NCBI RefSeq assembly: GCF_963678635.1
Contig: NC_087062.1
Coordinates: forward strand, 98,323,705 to 98,387,704
Source: Symsagittifera roscoffensis
Lineage: Eukaryota > Xenacoelomorpha > Acoela > Convolutidae
Direction of reading: 5' to 3'
DNA length: 64,000 nucleotides
In this document: positions 40,794 through 51,790 of the stretch, piece by piece
How the letters are laid out: every line of letters begins with the position of its first letter
How positions within the stretch are numbered: position 1 is the stretch's first letter
Notes under the pieces: generated by a model
The model's input: only the letters and a program-made list of their open reading frames with translations
What the model was told of the DNA's origin: nothing
Database searches by the model: none
Program-made: the position numbers and the translations under genes

Positions 40794-41439
40794 GGCGAGT
40801 AATTCTTTGTTTATGTCTTCTTCATTTTTATGATTACGCTGTCTGTCAGATTTTTCCTTTCACTAAATTGTTCTGCCTGTTATAAATCTTTCAGTCTCTT
40901 CTCATTTGTCTCCTTTTTCATCACACAAAAACCCACCCCCTTATCAAACGGCACTGGCAGAAAACCGTTGTCCTTCAAATACTTTCCGGCTTTTTCAACA
41001 CCTTTGACAGAGAAGGCGTGTTTCGCATTCATAGCATATCTCTTTGCAGCTGCTTCAATCTCACATCATTTTTCTCTGGATATTCTATTTAACTTCAGTT
41101 CAGACAAAAAACTATCAATGTCCGCAACGAAGTGAATTTCATTGAATATGTCTTGTACCGGATGTTTTGGTCCAAAACTTAAGACTTCCCACACCCACAG
41201 CGGCATAATCACTTAATCTGAGATTCTGATTGAACTTTCATCCAAGTTTTTGAATGGTCTATCCTGTGTCTTTCTTTCGTGCTTTCTATAGCTTTCTTTC
41301 GTGTCGGCTTATCAGGTTTTTGACACTACACCTTGCTTGCAGGTTCAAATAAAAATTTACTGAAGGCCACCGCTTCTCATCTTTGATTCTGTTTGCCATA
41401 AGATCATTCTAAACAAGCTATCAATTATGGTTTCGATCA

Positions 41440-41905
41440 TGATTTCTTGTAAATTTTTTTGTCGTATCTCTGTAACCGATCACATTGTGTTCGTATAAAC
41501 GCGCACATTTCCAATCCACGTCCTGTTACAAGGGCCATTCCTCAAGGCAGGATTTTGGGGCCACTTCTTTTCTTCTTTTTATCGATGATTTGCCATTTGT
41601 TATTTATTCGCTGACGATTCAAAGTTGTTTTCTACTGATACAACTTCTCTACAGCATGATATTGATTCTTTTACATTTTGGTGTCTTGCAAATGATTTAT
41701 CGGTCAGATAAGTGCAGTCTCATTGTTTACAAAAGAGAATTTCCTCTTTATGTGATGGTCAACAACCAGGACATAACTGCCTCGAATGTAGTATAAGACC
41801 TGTGCTTATTTGTCTCTGATGAATTGAAATGGATGACACATATCAACAATAAATTGTTATCATTTAACAAGTCGCTTCAATTTATCAAAGGCAATTTTCC
41901 TTTCA
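41440..41905 (+). mobile_element. 5'-truncated LINE fragment, copy 1
   Basis: The plus strand encodes pieces of a non-LTR reverse transcriptase: SNPRPVTRAIPQG, GPLLF and an IDDLPF motif, with stops and frameshifts. It ends abruptly at 41905-41907 in ttcatt, where the second Penelope copy begins. The same piece recurs at 44490-44964. Confidence 0.75.
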
Positions 41906-42216
41906 TTTACGTGTTCTTTCCCATTATCACCCCTCCCAGAAAATTATAGCCCTCCAAACAAAATTAGTAAAAACAAATTAAAGCCAAAGATCTAAAAAAA
42001 TGGAATCCTGTCTAAAAATGCTCTAAAAATTATTTAACCAATCAAATTTAAACAACTGTAATTACATAATAAATTACGTAACCATTAATAACAATTTCCT
42101 GTAATTTTCTGAGATTTTTTAGCTTTTTAATCTTTGATTGTTATAAAATTTCGTTATGGTAATATTTTCCAACTCGGAAATGTCAGTTTTTGAATTTTAG
42201 CTATGTTATACATGGA

Positions 42217-42579
42217 CTACAATTTAAGTGTTAATTCTCCCTTCCTGAGTTCATCTCGTGTTTTGAATTCATCGAGTGTGTAGGCCTCTCCCTCCAAATA
42301 TGCAAAAGCCACTAGTGTGAGTAGCTTCTGAGTGTTGGCTGTTTGGTCTATAACCTCTGACTTCAGCTCCGCATTACCGCCTACCTCCTTATTACGTTCT
42401 AACGAGTGTTGCCCTACTGGGGAGTCCTCTTTGTGGTGTTCATCGACCCTCGTTGCTAAATGTCTGACTGTCTGGCCAACAAAAGGGGAGTTACATCTAC
42501 TACATGTAAACTTATACACCACTTTGAATCTCAGTTCACAAGCAAAAGAAGTTTTGAGGGATGGCAAGCATGTTTTCAA
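42217..42579 (-). pseudogene. GIY-YIG endonuclease domain, copy 2
   Basis: VVYKFTCSRCNSPFVGQTVR followed by HLATRVDEH is the GIY-YIG core: a Tyr-Lys-Phe strand in place of GIY, FVGQT in place of YIG, then the catalytic Arg and a His. The CSRC pair is typical of Penelope-like nucleases. About 120 residues, in frame to the stop. Confidence 0.88.
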
Positions 42580-42727
42580 TTTTCTTGTTGTAAAAATTAT
42601 TTATGCCCCGGATATTTGCCGAACCTTTGCAGCTAACAGTTTAGATAGATTGCCTCGATATTGCATTGTAAAATGGGGGGTGAGTCTTTCAACCATTTAT
42701 CTTTTCTCGGTTCTAGTGCCGTCACGT

Positions 42728-42952
42728 CTAAATTTTTCTTCCCCTCAATGATCTGGTTAAGAGTCTCAAATTTTCCCATGTTGAGGTACTTCTACAAACA
42801 CTATGGACCGTCCCTTCAATAAGGTTTTTTGCTTGTACTGCATGCAAAGGAGCGCAATCTGTAAAAATTAGGATAAGGCCGGTATCAGTGGGTGTTTGGT
42901 ACCACCCACATGTGAGCTTTTTTCCTGAGTCCACGCTGACATTTAAATCCAA
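42728..42952 (-). pseudogene. RT thumb-side region, copy 2
   Basis: The frame reads DLNVSVDSGKKLTCGWYQTP then TDTGLILIFTDCAPLHAVQ. It matches the block after YVDD in Penelope-like RTs (a Leu-Asp-Leu strand and a Lys/Gln-Pro-Thr-Asp-Thr motif). It is in a different frame from its neighbours. Confidence 0.8.
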
Positions 42953-43129
42953 AAAGGCAATACTACCATTACCATAGGTTCCTCTAGGGTGAACTGCAAA
43001 TTTGGATGCAATTTATTAGCAGCCTCGAGGACTACATCAAGATCACCTTTAACAGTTCTAACTATGTCGTCCACATATCTTAGAAAAACTTTAAAACCAG
43101 TCTCAGTCCGATCTGCTTCTTGTTGTTTT

Positions 43130-43689
43130 TTGCATTTTCTGCAAAACCATACTGTTTCAGCGATGTCTGCGTAATCTAATTCAAGTATGTTACCACACCC
43201 TAAGTATTACCATATTAAACAAGCTTCGCATTCTACCCCTGGAGTTCGATATGTCACCTTTTTCTGACATCCAGGGCAGACTTTCTTCTTATCCTCCTTT
43301 AGCACAGTCGATTTTGGTACTTCTTTCATTAATGCAGGTTCGTATTCTTTGAGCCACAAATTGGCTAGTAATACTGCAAGGGAGGCGCCCATTGCTAAAC
43401 CGTCTTTTTGTACATACCACAAACCATTGCATTTAAAATGTACCTTACTCACTGCCAAAATTAGTAGTTTTTTCATAGTTTTGCGAGATATTTCCGGAGG
43501 ATTAATTCGCTCATATAATCTCCTCAGGGCTATTTCAACGGCGTTTTGAAGCGGGATATTAAAGTATAAACTCTTTACATCAACGAACATTATACTTTCA
43601 CCAGAGTCCGTTTTTTTCAAGATCTCCCTGGCCATTTGAGTGTTTGTTTCTCTGTTTGCCCCCTCGATTTTATCAAAGTATTTTGCCAA
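43130..43689 (-). pseudogene. RT motif A-B and PHD finger, copy 2
   Basis: Contains DVKSLYFNIPLQN, GLAMGASLAVLLANL and the first half of the PHD finger (CPGCQKK, CEACLIW). TAA at 43207-43209 replaces the Tyr codon before the zinc-binding His. The second half, VWFCRKC, continues beyond it. Confidence 0.85.
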
Positions 43690-44272
43690 TGTTTTATTTA
43701 GGTGGTCATATGAGCTACCAGGTAAAGAAAGGACGGGACGACAAGGTGTGCCTTGTTTGTGTTTTTTGTTAAACTATACAGCCTAGCTGGGTGCGCCCCC
43801 ATTGATCTCAACCTAGTATACCGCGCTTCGCTAATCTCGTCCTTCTTTTTCATGGCGAGTTATTCTTTGTTTATGTCTTCTTCATTTTTATGGTTACGCT
43901 GTCTGTCAGGTTTTTCCTTTCACTAAATTGTTCTGCCTGTTATAAATCTTTCAGTCTCTTCTCATTTGTCTCCTTTTTTATCACACAAAAACCCACCCCC
44001 TTATCAAACGGCACTGGCAGAAAACCGTTGTCCTTCAAATACTTTCCGGCTTTTTCAACACCTTTGACAGAGGAGGCGTGTTTCGCATTCATAGCATATC
44101 TCTTTGCAGCTGCTTCAATCTCACATCATTTTTCTCTGGATATTCTATTTTACTTCAGTTCAGACAAAAAACTATCAATGTCCGCAACGAAGTGAATTTC
44201 ATTGAATATGTCTCGTACCGGATGTTTTGGTCCAAAACTTAAGACTTCCCACACCCACAGCGGCATAATCAC

Positions 44273-44455
44273 TTAATCTGAGATTCTGATTGAACTTTCA
44301 TCCAAGTTTTTGAATGGTCTATCCTGTCTTTCCCAAAGTTTTTCAAGCTTTCTTTTGTGTCCGCTTATCAGGTTTTTGACACTACACCTTGCTTGCAGGT
44401 TCAAATAAAATTTTACCGAAGGCCACCGCTTCTCATCTTTGATTCTGTTTGCCAT
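44273..44455 (-). pseudogene. N-terminal region of Penelope RT, copy 2
   Basis: ATG at 44455. NLQARCSVKNLISGHKRKLE and the following basic stretch resemble the N-terminal region of Penelope-like ORFs. The frame stops at 44273, while the family-typical continuation resumes in another frame (FGPKHPVRDIF near 44220), so a frameshift lies between. Confidence 0.7.
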
Positions 44456-44489
44456 AAGATCATTCTAAACAAGCTATCAATTATGGTTT

Positions 44490-45560
44490 CGATCATGATT
44501 TCTTGTAAATTTTTTTGTCGTATCTCTGTAACCGATCACATTGTGTTCGTATAAACGCGCACATTTCCAATCCACGTCCTGTTACAAGGGCTGTTCCTCC
44601 AGGCAGGATTTTGGGGCCACTTCTTTTCTTCTTTTTATCGATGATTTGCCATTTGTTATTTTTTCGCTGACGACTCAAAGTTGTTTTCTACTGATATAAC
44701 TTCTCTACAGCATGATATTGATTCTTTTACAATTTGGTGTACTGCAAATGATTTATCGGTCAGATAAGTGCAGTCTCATTGTTTACAAAAGAGATTTTCC
44801 TCGTTATGTGATGGTCAACAACCAGGACATAACTGCCTCGAATGTAGTATAAGACCTGTGCTTATTTGTCTCTGATGAATTGAAATGGATGACACATATC
44901 AACAATAAACTGTTATCATTTAACAAGTCGCTTCAATTTATCAAAGGCAATTTTCCTTTCATTGTCTCTCAATACAACAAGCTCATGTTTGTTAACATGT
45001 GTATCAAGAGTATCATTTTTTATGCATCCCCTGTTTGGTTTCCTTGGTTATGTTATTTCCGAAACTTGAAAATTTCAATCAAAAGTGTCTGAAATGGATT
45101 ATAGGTTCAATGCGCTTAAGAAGCCAGTTATTTCGAACGAAAGCTTTGTCTATCTGTTACCATCTTATATTGAACGATGTGTTACTGTTCTACAAAATGT
45201 TACATGGTTTTTCAGAGCTGCCGTTTTCTGCGTATTTCTTTTTTAAGTTGACCACCAGCCGGAAGTCCACAATCCTCTGCACAATTCAAACCGCAAATAA
45301 GTGGCAGACCGAGAAATTTTTCTTTCATGGCGTTGAGAAATCCGTCAACGAGTTAGTCTGTCTTGGTGTAGACATCTTCGCTCCCCTCGAGTGTTTCAAG
45401 AGAAGAGTCAAGGAACTTCATTTGGAGAGAACTGTGTCAACTTTTTATCAACTGAATTCTTGTTCATGATTTTTGAGGTGGACCTGTTCAAACTGTCAAT
45501 CTGATTGAACTGTCGATACGGGGAATAATTTTTTCATCATCATTATCATTGTCAAACATG
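44490..45560 (+). mobile_element. LINE 3' half, copy 2 with native 3' end
   Basis: Repeats the 41440-41905 fragment, then runs on past 44964 without interruption: SLQFIKGNFPFIVSQYNKLM and FYASPVWFPW, the C-terminal 'thumb/connection' region of jockey/CR1-like LINEs, then SMRLRSQLF and YKMLHG to a stop near 45468. A tail of atcattatcattgtc-type repeats follows. Frameshifted, not functional. Confidence 0.75.
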
Positions 45561-45569
45561 AAAACTCGG

Positions 45570-46440
45570 TGAAGCTGCGAAAACCTTCGAAAATACAGGA
45601 ATCACCATAAAGGCAGACGCCTGCGTGCTTGGTTTAGTTAAAGGAACAGAAGCTGAATGTAAAAAGTTCTTCGACTTCAAACAGAGCGAGCAAATCAAAA
45701 TTTTGAAAAAACTAACAAAAATTGCAAAAACCTCCCCCCAAAACGTTTACGTCAGGTATACTAAAGGATTTCAATAAAAGCTTCCATTTCTAACCAGGAC
45801 AACGCCTAACAAGGGGAGCCTCTAACTGGCTGAATTATTTACCACTGAGCAGATACAACTTCAACCTTAATAAATCAGAATTCAGAGATAATATTTTCTT
45901 GAGATACGGTTGGGAATCGACCAAAACCCCACTCATGTGGTGCTAATTTTAACTTGACAGGTGCTACACTGCGAAGGGCGGTTACACACACTCAAGACAC
46001 AATGAAATGAGAGACACATTTGCCAACCTCAAGAACGAGGTTTGCCATGATGTCGAGATTGAGCCAAAACTTCAGCCGTTGCAATACCAAAGCTTAGTCA
46101 ACAATTCAACTACAACTGAAGATGAGCACGACTTGACATTAAAGCAAACAGACTCTGGGGTTCACGGTTAAGCTGCGCTTTCTTTCATGTGAAAATTTTC
46201 AACCCCCTTGCTAAAACATTACAAAAAACAACATAAAGACGCATACAAATATCACAAAACACTGAAGAAATCCAAATATCAGCAAAGAATTTTAAACGTA
46301 GAGCACAGTAGCTTCTGCCCGCTAATTTTCGGATGCACCGTTGGCGCTGCTCCAACAGCCACGCGGACGGTGTAGCGATTAGCCGAAAAATTAATTGAAA
46401 ACAGACAAAAAGGCTACCCAGAAACGATAAACTAAATAAG
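45570..46440 (+). pseudogene. Decayed retroelement polyprotein C-terminus
   Basis: The plus strand gives, across stops and one frameshift: FENTGITIKADACVLGLVKG, LTKIAKTSPQNVYVRYTKGF, NWLNYLPLSRYNFNLNKSEF, RDNIFLRYGW, GGYTHSRHNEMRDTFANLKN, EVCHDVEIEPKLQPL and VEHSSFCPLIFG. I recognise this order from a widespread invertebrate retroelement-type ORF but cannot name the family firmly. The His/Cys/Gly-rich middle suggests a zinc-binding or nuclease module. Confidence 0.6.
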
Positions 46441-46464
46441 AACTATAATAAGTTTCAGGCTCCT

Positions 46465-46477
46465 GAAGAAGAAGAAG

Positions 46478-46507
<30 letters not shown>
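46465..46507. repeat. GAA microsatellite
   Basis: Fourteen GAA units in a row, right after the retroelement remnant, possibly its 3' tail repeat. Confidence 0.9.
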
Positions 46508-46508
<1 letters not shown>

Positions 46509-46519
46509 GTAATCAAGCA

Positions 46520-47500
46520 ATTAGTGGTCGTAGGTTCTTAGTGCACGGTTCGGAAACATAGTCAAATTTTTCTCAGTTTTACCATTAGACGTCGCACGGA
46601 GTCTGTGCCGTAAAATCTGTGAGTACTCGGTTCTTTTTAGAATGTATTGAAACAAGGGACTCTGTGGCTGGGACATATTGAAACGAAGAAGTTGTTCATC
46701 GATTTTTGAACAATCTGTTTTACTGGCGTGTATTCTTTGATAATTTCCTAGTTTTTGGCCTTTTTCTTGAGCAGCATCGATTTTTTGCAAAATGTCGCGT
46801 CTGAATCCGCACCAAACTGAGAGACCGTAGAGAATTTTGCTAAGCACTAGGGATGAATTAAGAAGTGACAGCTCTTCTTAGATCTATCTGATATGTTTCA
46901 GTCTTAGCAGTAAGAATAAATTTGACGTGGCAGAACGTGCAGTTTTCTCTATATTTGACTTGGACGTCAGCCTTGAATCCAATGTTATCCCAAGAACGGC
47001 TATGCTAGATTTACTGAAATAAATAATCATTTCTTTGGATTTAGAGCTATTCAGGTGGAGATTTTCTATGCAGCTGAAATACCACAGAATGTGGGCGCGC
47101 CAACTGTCCCCTGTGGAGCTCCCTGGTTAGTTTGCGTCACTTGTGAAGTACACTCAGAAGAGCAAGCATAATGACAGCTGTTCGTAAGGAAATCTGCAAT
47201 CCAGTTGACAATAGATGCATGCAAGGTTTTTTTTTTAATTTTTGTTAGCCAACGTCAGATACTCTCATGCGTAATTGTATCAAATGCTTTACTCATATCT
47301 AGAGTAAAGAGGTGCACATAATCATGGGTTTGACAATAAAAATTAAGGTCAATCAAAATTTCATGAAAGCCCCAGAGGTAGATTCTTGTGGTCGGAATCC
47401 GAACTGTTGGTTACTAACTGACGACACGTAGGACGGCTTGACAACATGTTGACAACGATCCCTTCAAAGCACCTAGCAATGATATCATAATCAGCTTAAA
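46520..47500 (-). pseudogene. Decayed LINE reverse transcriptase
   Basis: The minus strand encodes VHLFTLDMSKAFDTITHE (RT motif A), IADFLTNSCHYA, then NQGAPQGTV (motif B region), and toward 46521 SKILYGLSVWCGFRRDILQK (connection region). Frameshifts and stops are present. A jockey/CR1/L2-type non-LTR element by motif. Confidence 0.75.
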
Positions 47501-49275
47501 AAATAATCGGGAATCTTTCGCCGAGTGGCAACAAATGCGACGAATTTTCGGTCGAAAATTACTGAGACGAAAACAAAACTATTGTTATAAAAAAAATTCA
47601 TGAGCTTTTAAAAATTTTTAGATTCCACTATACTGAAGTAAGTAATCCTATACAAATAAATTTTGACCTCAAATTACGCAATATAAGTTGACTAGACCGA
47701 AATAACAATCTGTTGAAATCATAAAAAAAATGAAAAAAGAAATTGCGCAAAATCATGCTTGGTAAATTTATAAATGACTGAACTTTCATTTATGGCATAA
47801 AATTGTTTAAACTTGAAAAAAACCCACGCTTTAAATAGTAAGCCAAAAAACCTTACCAGACAAGAAAATGTGCATTTTGAAACATTCTTTACCTAATTAC
47901 TCTTGCAGTTTTATTTGAATTTCTAGAACTTGCGCATGTGAGAAGTCATATTTGCCATTCCTAATAAAATCACCATTCTGTGTAACACATGTTCTAGAAA
48001 GTAGGCCAATAAAACCCTATTAGTTAAAAAATGGCGTGTCAAAAAACAGAAAAAAAACGACGGAAACTAGACAAAAAACCACGAACCCGAAAAAATGAGT
48101 GTTTTTTTGGAAAAAATAATTACAACCTGAAACGGGCTTTACCTAATTACTATTTAAATCATAGTAGTTTTAGTTAAATTCTCAAGAGACTGAGCAGGCC
48201 AGAAGATGAAGGAGTCCAGATATTAAACGTCCTGTGAACAAAGTTGTTTACGGGAAAAAATTTAGTACCCGATTGCAGTACGATTACTTATCGCAGGGCC
48301 AATGAAAATTTTAATTGTGAAAACTACTTAGTTTTACTCCGACAAAACTAGTTTTGTATTCTCCTAAACTTCAGTGTCTTGGCGCCGGCGTCCCCTGCAG
48401 ACAAACGTCAGTACTGGTTGATCAAAAACGGACTTCGTCAAAATTTACCGGAGTGGGGTGTTTTTGGGTCGATAGGGGTTGAAGACGTTTTAAAACCTGA
48501 AAGTGTTTTTGGTCATGTTCACTTTCAGTTTTCTTATTGGGGCCTCATTTTTTTCTTCAGCTTTCGAATTCATAAAACATCCTTCTACAAGTCAGTTAAA
48601 AGAAAACTTCGACAACATTTATTGATTAATCATAATAATTCTAAATACCACTAAAACTAACATGGTTATCATTTCAAATTTCTCTAAGAAAATAAGTCAT
48701 TGCCATCATAATAATTCTTGTGATTATCATTATTACCATTATAATTATTATGATTAGAAAATTAATCTATGCACAGCAAAATATCGAAACTTGGCAATTC
48801 AAAATCGACTAATAATTTCTATCTAGTTTGTCAATAGTAGTAACTGAGAAAAAGGCAAAGTTATAGCACTGAGACGGATCTAGTTCGGGTGTGAAGCGTA
48901 GCCATCAAATGAGCTGGCTCTGTTCAGTTGTACCACCTGAAATAAAAAAGAAACTTATTCAAAAACTAGGCTATCTGCTATGTTTAGTTTCTCAAGACAC
49001 GCAATCTCAGAGTTAGAATCATCACGCCGTTCATATATAGAAAAATTATAGATAATGTAATCTTAGAAAAGACACTTTATATCTTTTTTAAGTTTGTTAA
49101 TGGTACTTTAGAGGCCAAATTTAGACTTCTTCTGTCGAAAAAAAATTATTGCTACCAGCTTTTTAAATTTTTGTTTTCATTTCCTATTTCAAAAGACCAA
49201 AATCCACACGTCTCGGATTTAAAAAAAGTGACAAAATGGAACGCAGATAAAGCATAAAACTAGTTTTCACTAATA
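47501..49275. other. No gene seen
   Basis: AT-rich. A 91-codon frame at 48379-48654 has no recognisable domain, splice context or conservation signal. Confidence 0.5.
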
Positions 49276-49843
49276 AAGGTGCGTACCCACGGAGCCGCAT
49301 TCCCGGATAGCCGAAAAAACTAAATACCTCCGGTTTTAGTTAAATTAAACCAGAAAACTCTTGAGAAGCATTTTGATTGGACAGAAAGTGCCTCAAAATT
49401 TTGCAGCCTGTTAGCTTACAAAATTCTGAACATTTTTAAGTGATTGGATTGGCTAATTTTTTTACTCTCATTGAATTAATTAACTACTAAATTCTGACTA
49501 CAACAGGGATTCGACCCCCCTCACCAACCAAAGGGTCCCTCTTTGGTATGTTTTATTATATCCATTTTCGGCCGACAAACCCTAAAATATTTTAGTATAT
49601 GCTAACTTTAAAGGGGAGCGCGCGCTGAAAAACGCAATTTTTTGGATAAATTTTTTTCAAAAAAAAACTCAAAAAAGGGGGTTTTGGCCTGTTTTTTTTA
49701 AAACATTTGTCCGGTTTTTTAACGCGTTTATTTTTTTTGCCGGGGGAAAGTGGGGGTAATTGGGAGGAGGTAATTTTTCGGCTATCCGGGAACGAATTTA
49801 TTTTTCGGCTATCCGGGTATTCGGCTCCGTGACACGCCACCCT
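49276..49843. mobile_element. 568-bp TIR element (MITE or non-autonomous DNA transposon)
   Basis: The left end AAGGTGCGTACCCACGGAGC and then CGGATAGCCGAAAAA is matched inverted by TTTTTCGGCTATCCGGG and GGCTCCGTGACACGCCACCC at the right end. The inner part of the TIR is present twice on the right (49779 and 49801). Flanks share AATA. A B-box-like GGGTCGAATCCC (minus) lies inside. No transposase frame. Confidence 0.75.
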
Positions 49844-49874
49844 AATAAAGTCGGTTTTTATAATTAATTTTTAC

Positions 49875-50192
49875 CTAATTTGATAAGATGAGTTCATTTG
49901 GCATGGTGGCATTCGGAAGGCCATACCATATTCCATTAGACAGGTACCCACATTCCAGCAGAGCCACGATGCATTGTCCATGACTATGGTCCTCTTGCAG
50001 TGGACGTCGCGTTGGCTCATGATGCGATTCCGGACTGGACACTCTGACCACTTTCCCGCCTTTTCCGGACTCTAGTTCCAGGTCGACATCCTTTTCTTTT
50101 CTCATCAGTTTCAGAGCCATTTTCAGACCTATGATTCCAATGACTATCGCTGCAAATGTAATCAGAGCGGAGTATACCAAAAGATCGGACAT
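49875..50192 (-). CDS. 105-aa single-pass membrane protein (putative gene)
   Basis: ATG at 50192 in fair context (gaagaaATGTCC). Residues 6-30 are a clear membrane helix (ALITFAAIVIGIIGLKMAL) followed by basic LMRKEKD, so the C-terminal side would be cytosolic. Then an acidic/basic linker with SSPESHHEPTRRP and a Cys-containing end (CIVALLECGYLSNGIWYG). The stop TAG is directly followed by gtaaaa. The sequence is of better composition than its surroundings and on the same strand as the flanking host genes. It could be a small gene or a first exon. No family recognised. Confidence 0.5.
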   Translation of the reverse strand: MSDLLVYSALITFAAIVIGIIGLKMALKLMRKEKDVDLELESGKGGKVVRVSSPESHHEPTRRPLQEDHSHGQCIVALLECGYLSNGIWYGLPNATMPNELILSN

Positions 50193-51790
50193 TTCTTCAG
50201 ACTAGGATTAGTTTTAGTCAGTTTGTGATTTTTAAAATGTGAAAACTGGGGGTTTTGCAAATGGAAAAAATGAATCTAAGGCAACTGACTCTTGAAATGA
50301 CAGCAATGAAAGTGGGAGATGTAAGTTTTTGAAAGATGAAGTTTTTCCTGATTTTAATGACGATGATGTAGACTAATTAATCCCTTGCTTATTTAAATTA
50401 GAATTCGGTGTCAATTGACAGAAGGGTTGCTAAATAGAAATAATGTTAGAAAAATACTGTGAAAGGGTTTGACTCAATGACCGTTAAACTATCATTTTCT
50501 ATTGCCATTTCACCTTGAAACTAACTTTTTAGAAAGAAATTGCAACTGATAATCAAAACTGATGCGTTAGTATTGATTTTGTTTAGTTCAGAACACTTCG
50601 GCTAAGTGATAGAAAAATTAGATTTCGAGGTGGTGATATCTATCTTGTGAAACAAGCGATAGTGGGCCTGACTTTATAATAGCGAACTAATGCATTCGCA
50701 CAAAAAACAGCAACATATTATTTTCAACGCCGAAAAACTTTTAGTTTTAATCGAAAATCATCTGCTCAATTAAAAAACAACAACGCCTAACTAAACGCTT
50801 ATATTCAGCTAATGAAGTCGCACGAACAAAGTCAGACAGGTTTGTAAAATTTACCTTATATGTCAGTTAGCTTTCAGTTTTGATCAAAATCAGGACACTC
50901 TGAGTGGAAAACCATTTAAGAAAAAAACTAATAGACTAACTGGGTCAATTACTTGGGACTACTTCTAAGTGCGGGTAGCGAGTTCTGACACCGTCCCTTT
51001 TTCTTCTGAAAAGGTCTTCATTATTTCAGTGAAAAACTAGGGCACTTTTGGTTATAGGGCCTAGAGTTCCCAAGACGTGAAATGATCAAACAAGTATTCG
51101 TAGAAGATGTGGAAAAAAATAACATCGGACCAAGTGACCAATCTTCTTAGTAGTATTAAACATTTAGTGGAGATTAAATGTGGGGGTGCGTGGCTGACCC
51201 CATGTATTAAGATACGTTATAAATTTCCGGTCAGGCATGCTATTTATTAAGATTGGGTACAGAGTCTACAATGTATTAAGATAAGTCTACTTAAAGTGAT
51301 TGTTCACATGGACGTTAAATCTCCCAAAATTTCTATCCATTTGTCTCGAAGACAATTTATTTTTAAGAAATACGTCTTCAAACCGATTACTCCTGTTATT
51401 TCAGCATCTAGCCGAACTTTACTGGAGTTGTAACTCAGCTGACTATATTTGAGAAAAGATTCGTTGAGCCTTATTTTTTTTTGTTGTACTGATAGAAAAA
51501 TTGAGCTATTAAATTTTGAAACTATATATTTCTAGCGCCCCCTCAGATGCATAAATTTCTGCTGTTGGCATTCAAATGACTCAACTTGAAGCAAATAGGC
51601 CAATAGCATTTTTGTACAAAAACAACAACACCACTTGATTTTATGTTGTTTTAATAAGAACCATCTAAAACAATTTTAGTTATTGAATTATAATTAATTT
51701 ACCAGCTACATTGCAACAGCAAATCAAAGCTATTAGCAGAGAGAAATTCATCTCACCCAATGGATCACATCGAGCGCTTAAAGAGAAAAA
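50193..51790. other. No gene seen
   Basis: Upstream of the 105-aa frame. Possible promoter or 5' exon region, but no signal supports a call. Confidence 0.45.

Larger units (their letters stand above)
38848..41340 (-). mobile_element. Penelope-like retroelement, copy 1 (broken)
   Basis: Minus strand, from an N-terminal region near 41340 down to a non-coding 3' end at 38848. It carries an RT with DVKSLYFNIP, AMG(V/A)S and YVDD, a PHD finger inserted in the RT, and a C-terminal GIY-YIG nuclease. This order, RT then GIY-YIG, is diagnostic for endonuclease-bearing Penelope-like elements. The copy has an in-frame stop just before the AMG motif region (near 40348) and a one-base deletion in the nuclease (near 39372). 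Confidence 0.9.
41906..44455 (-). mobile_element. Penelope-like retroelement, copy 2 (broken)
   Basis: Near-identical to copy 1 at an offset of 3,058 bp. It keeps an open GIY-YIG domain and an intact motif-B frame but has a stop in the PHD finger (near 43207) and a break in the N-terminal region near 44273. The two copies therefore carry different lesions. Confidence 0.9.

Noticed and set aside
41300..41350. CTGATAAG...CGAAA on the minus strand, hammerhead-like
   Set aside because: It is coding sequence of the Penelope N-terminal region, and the core lacks the conserved G.
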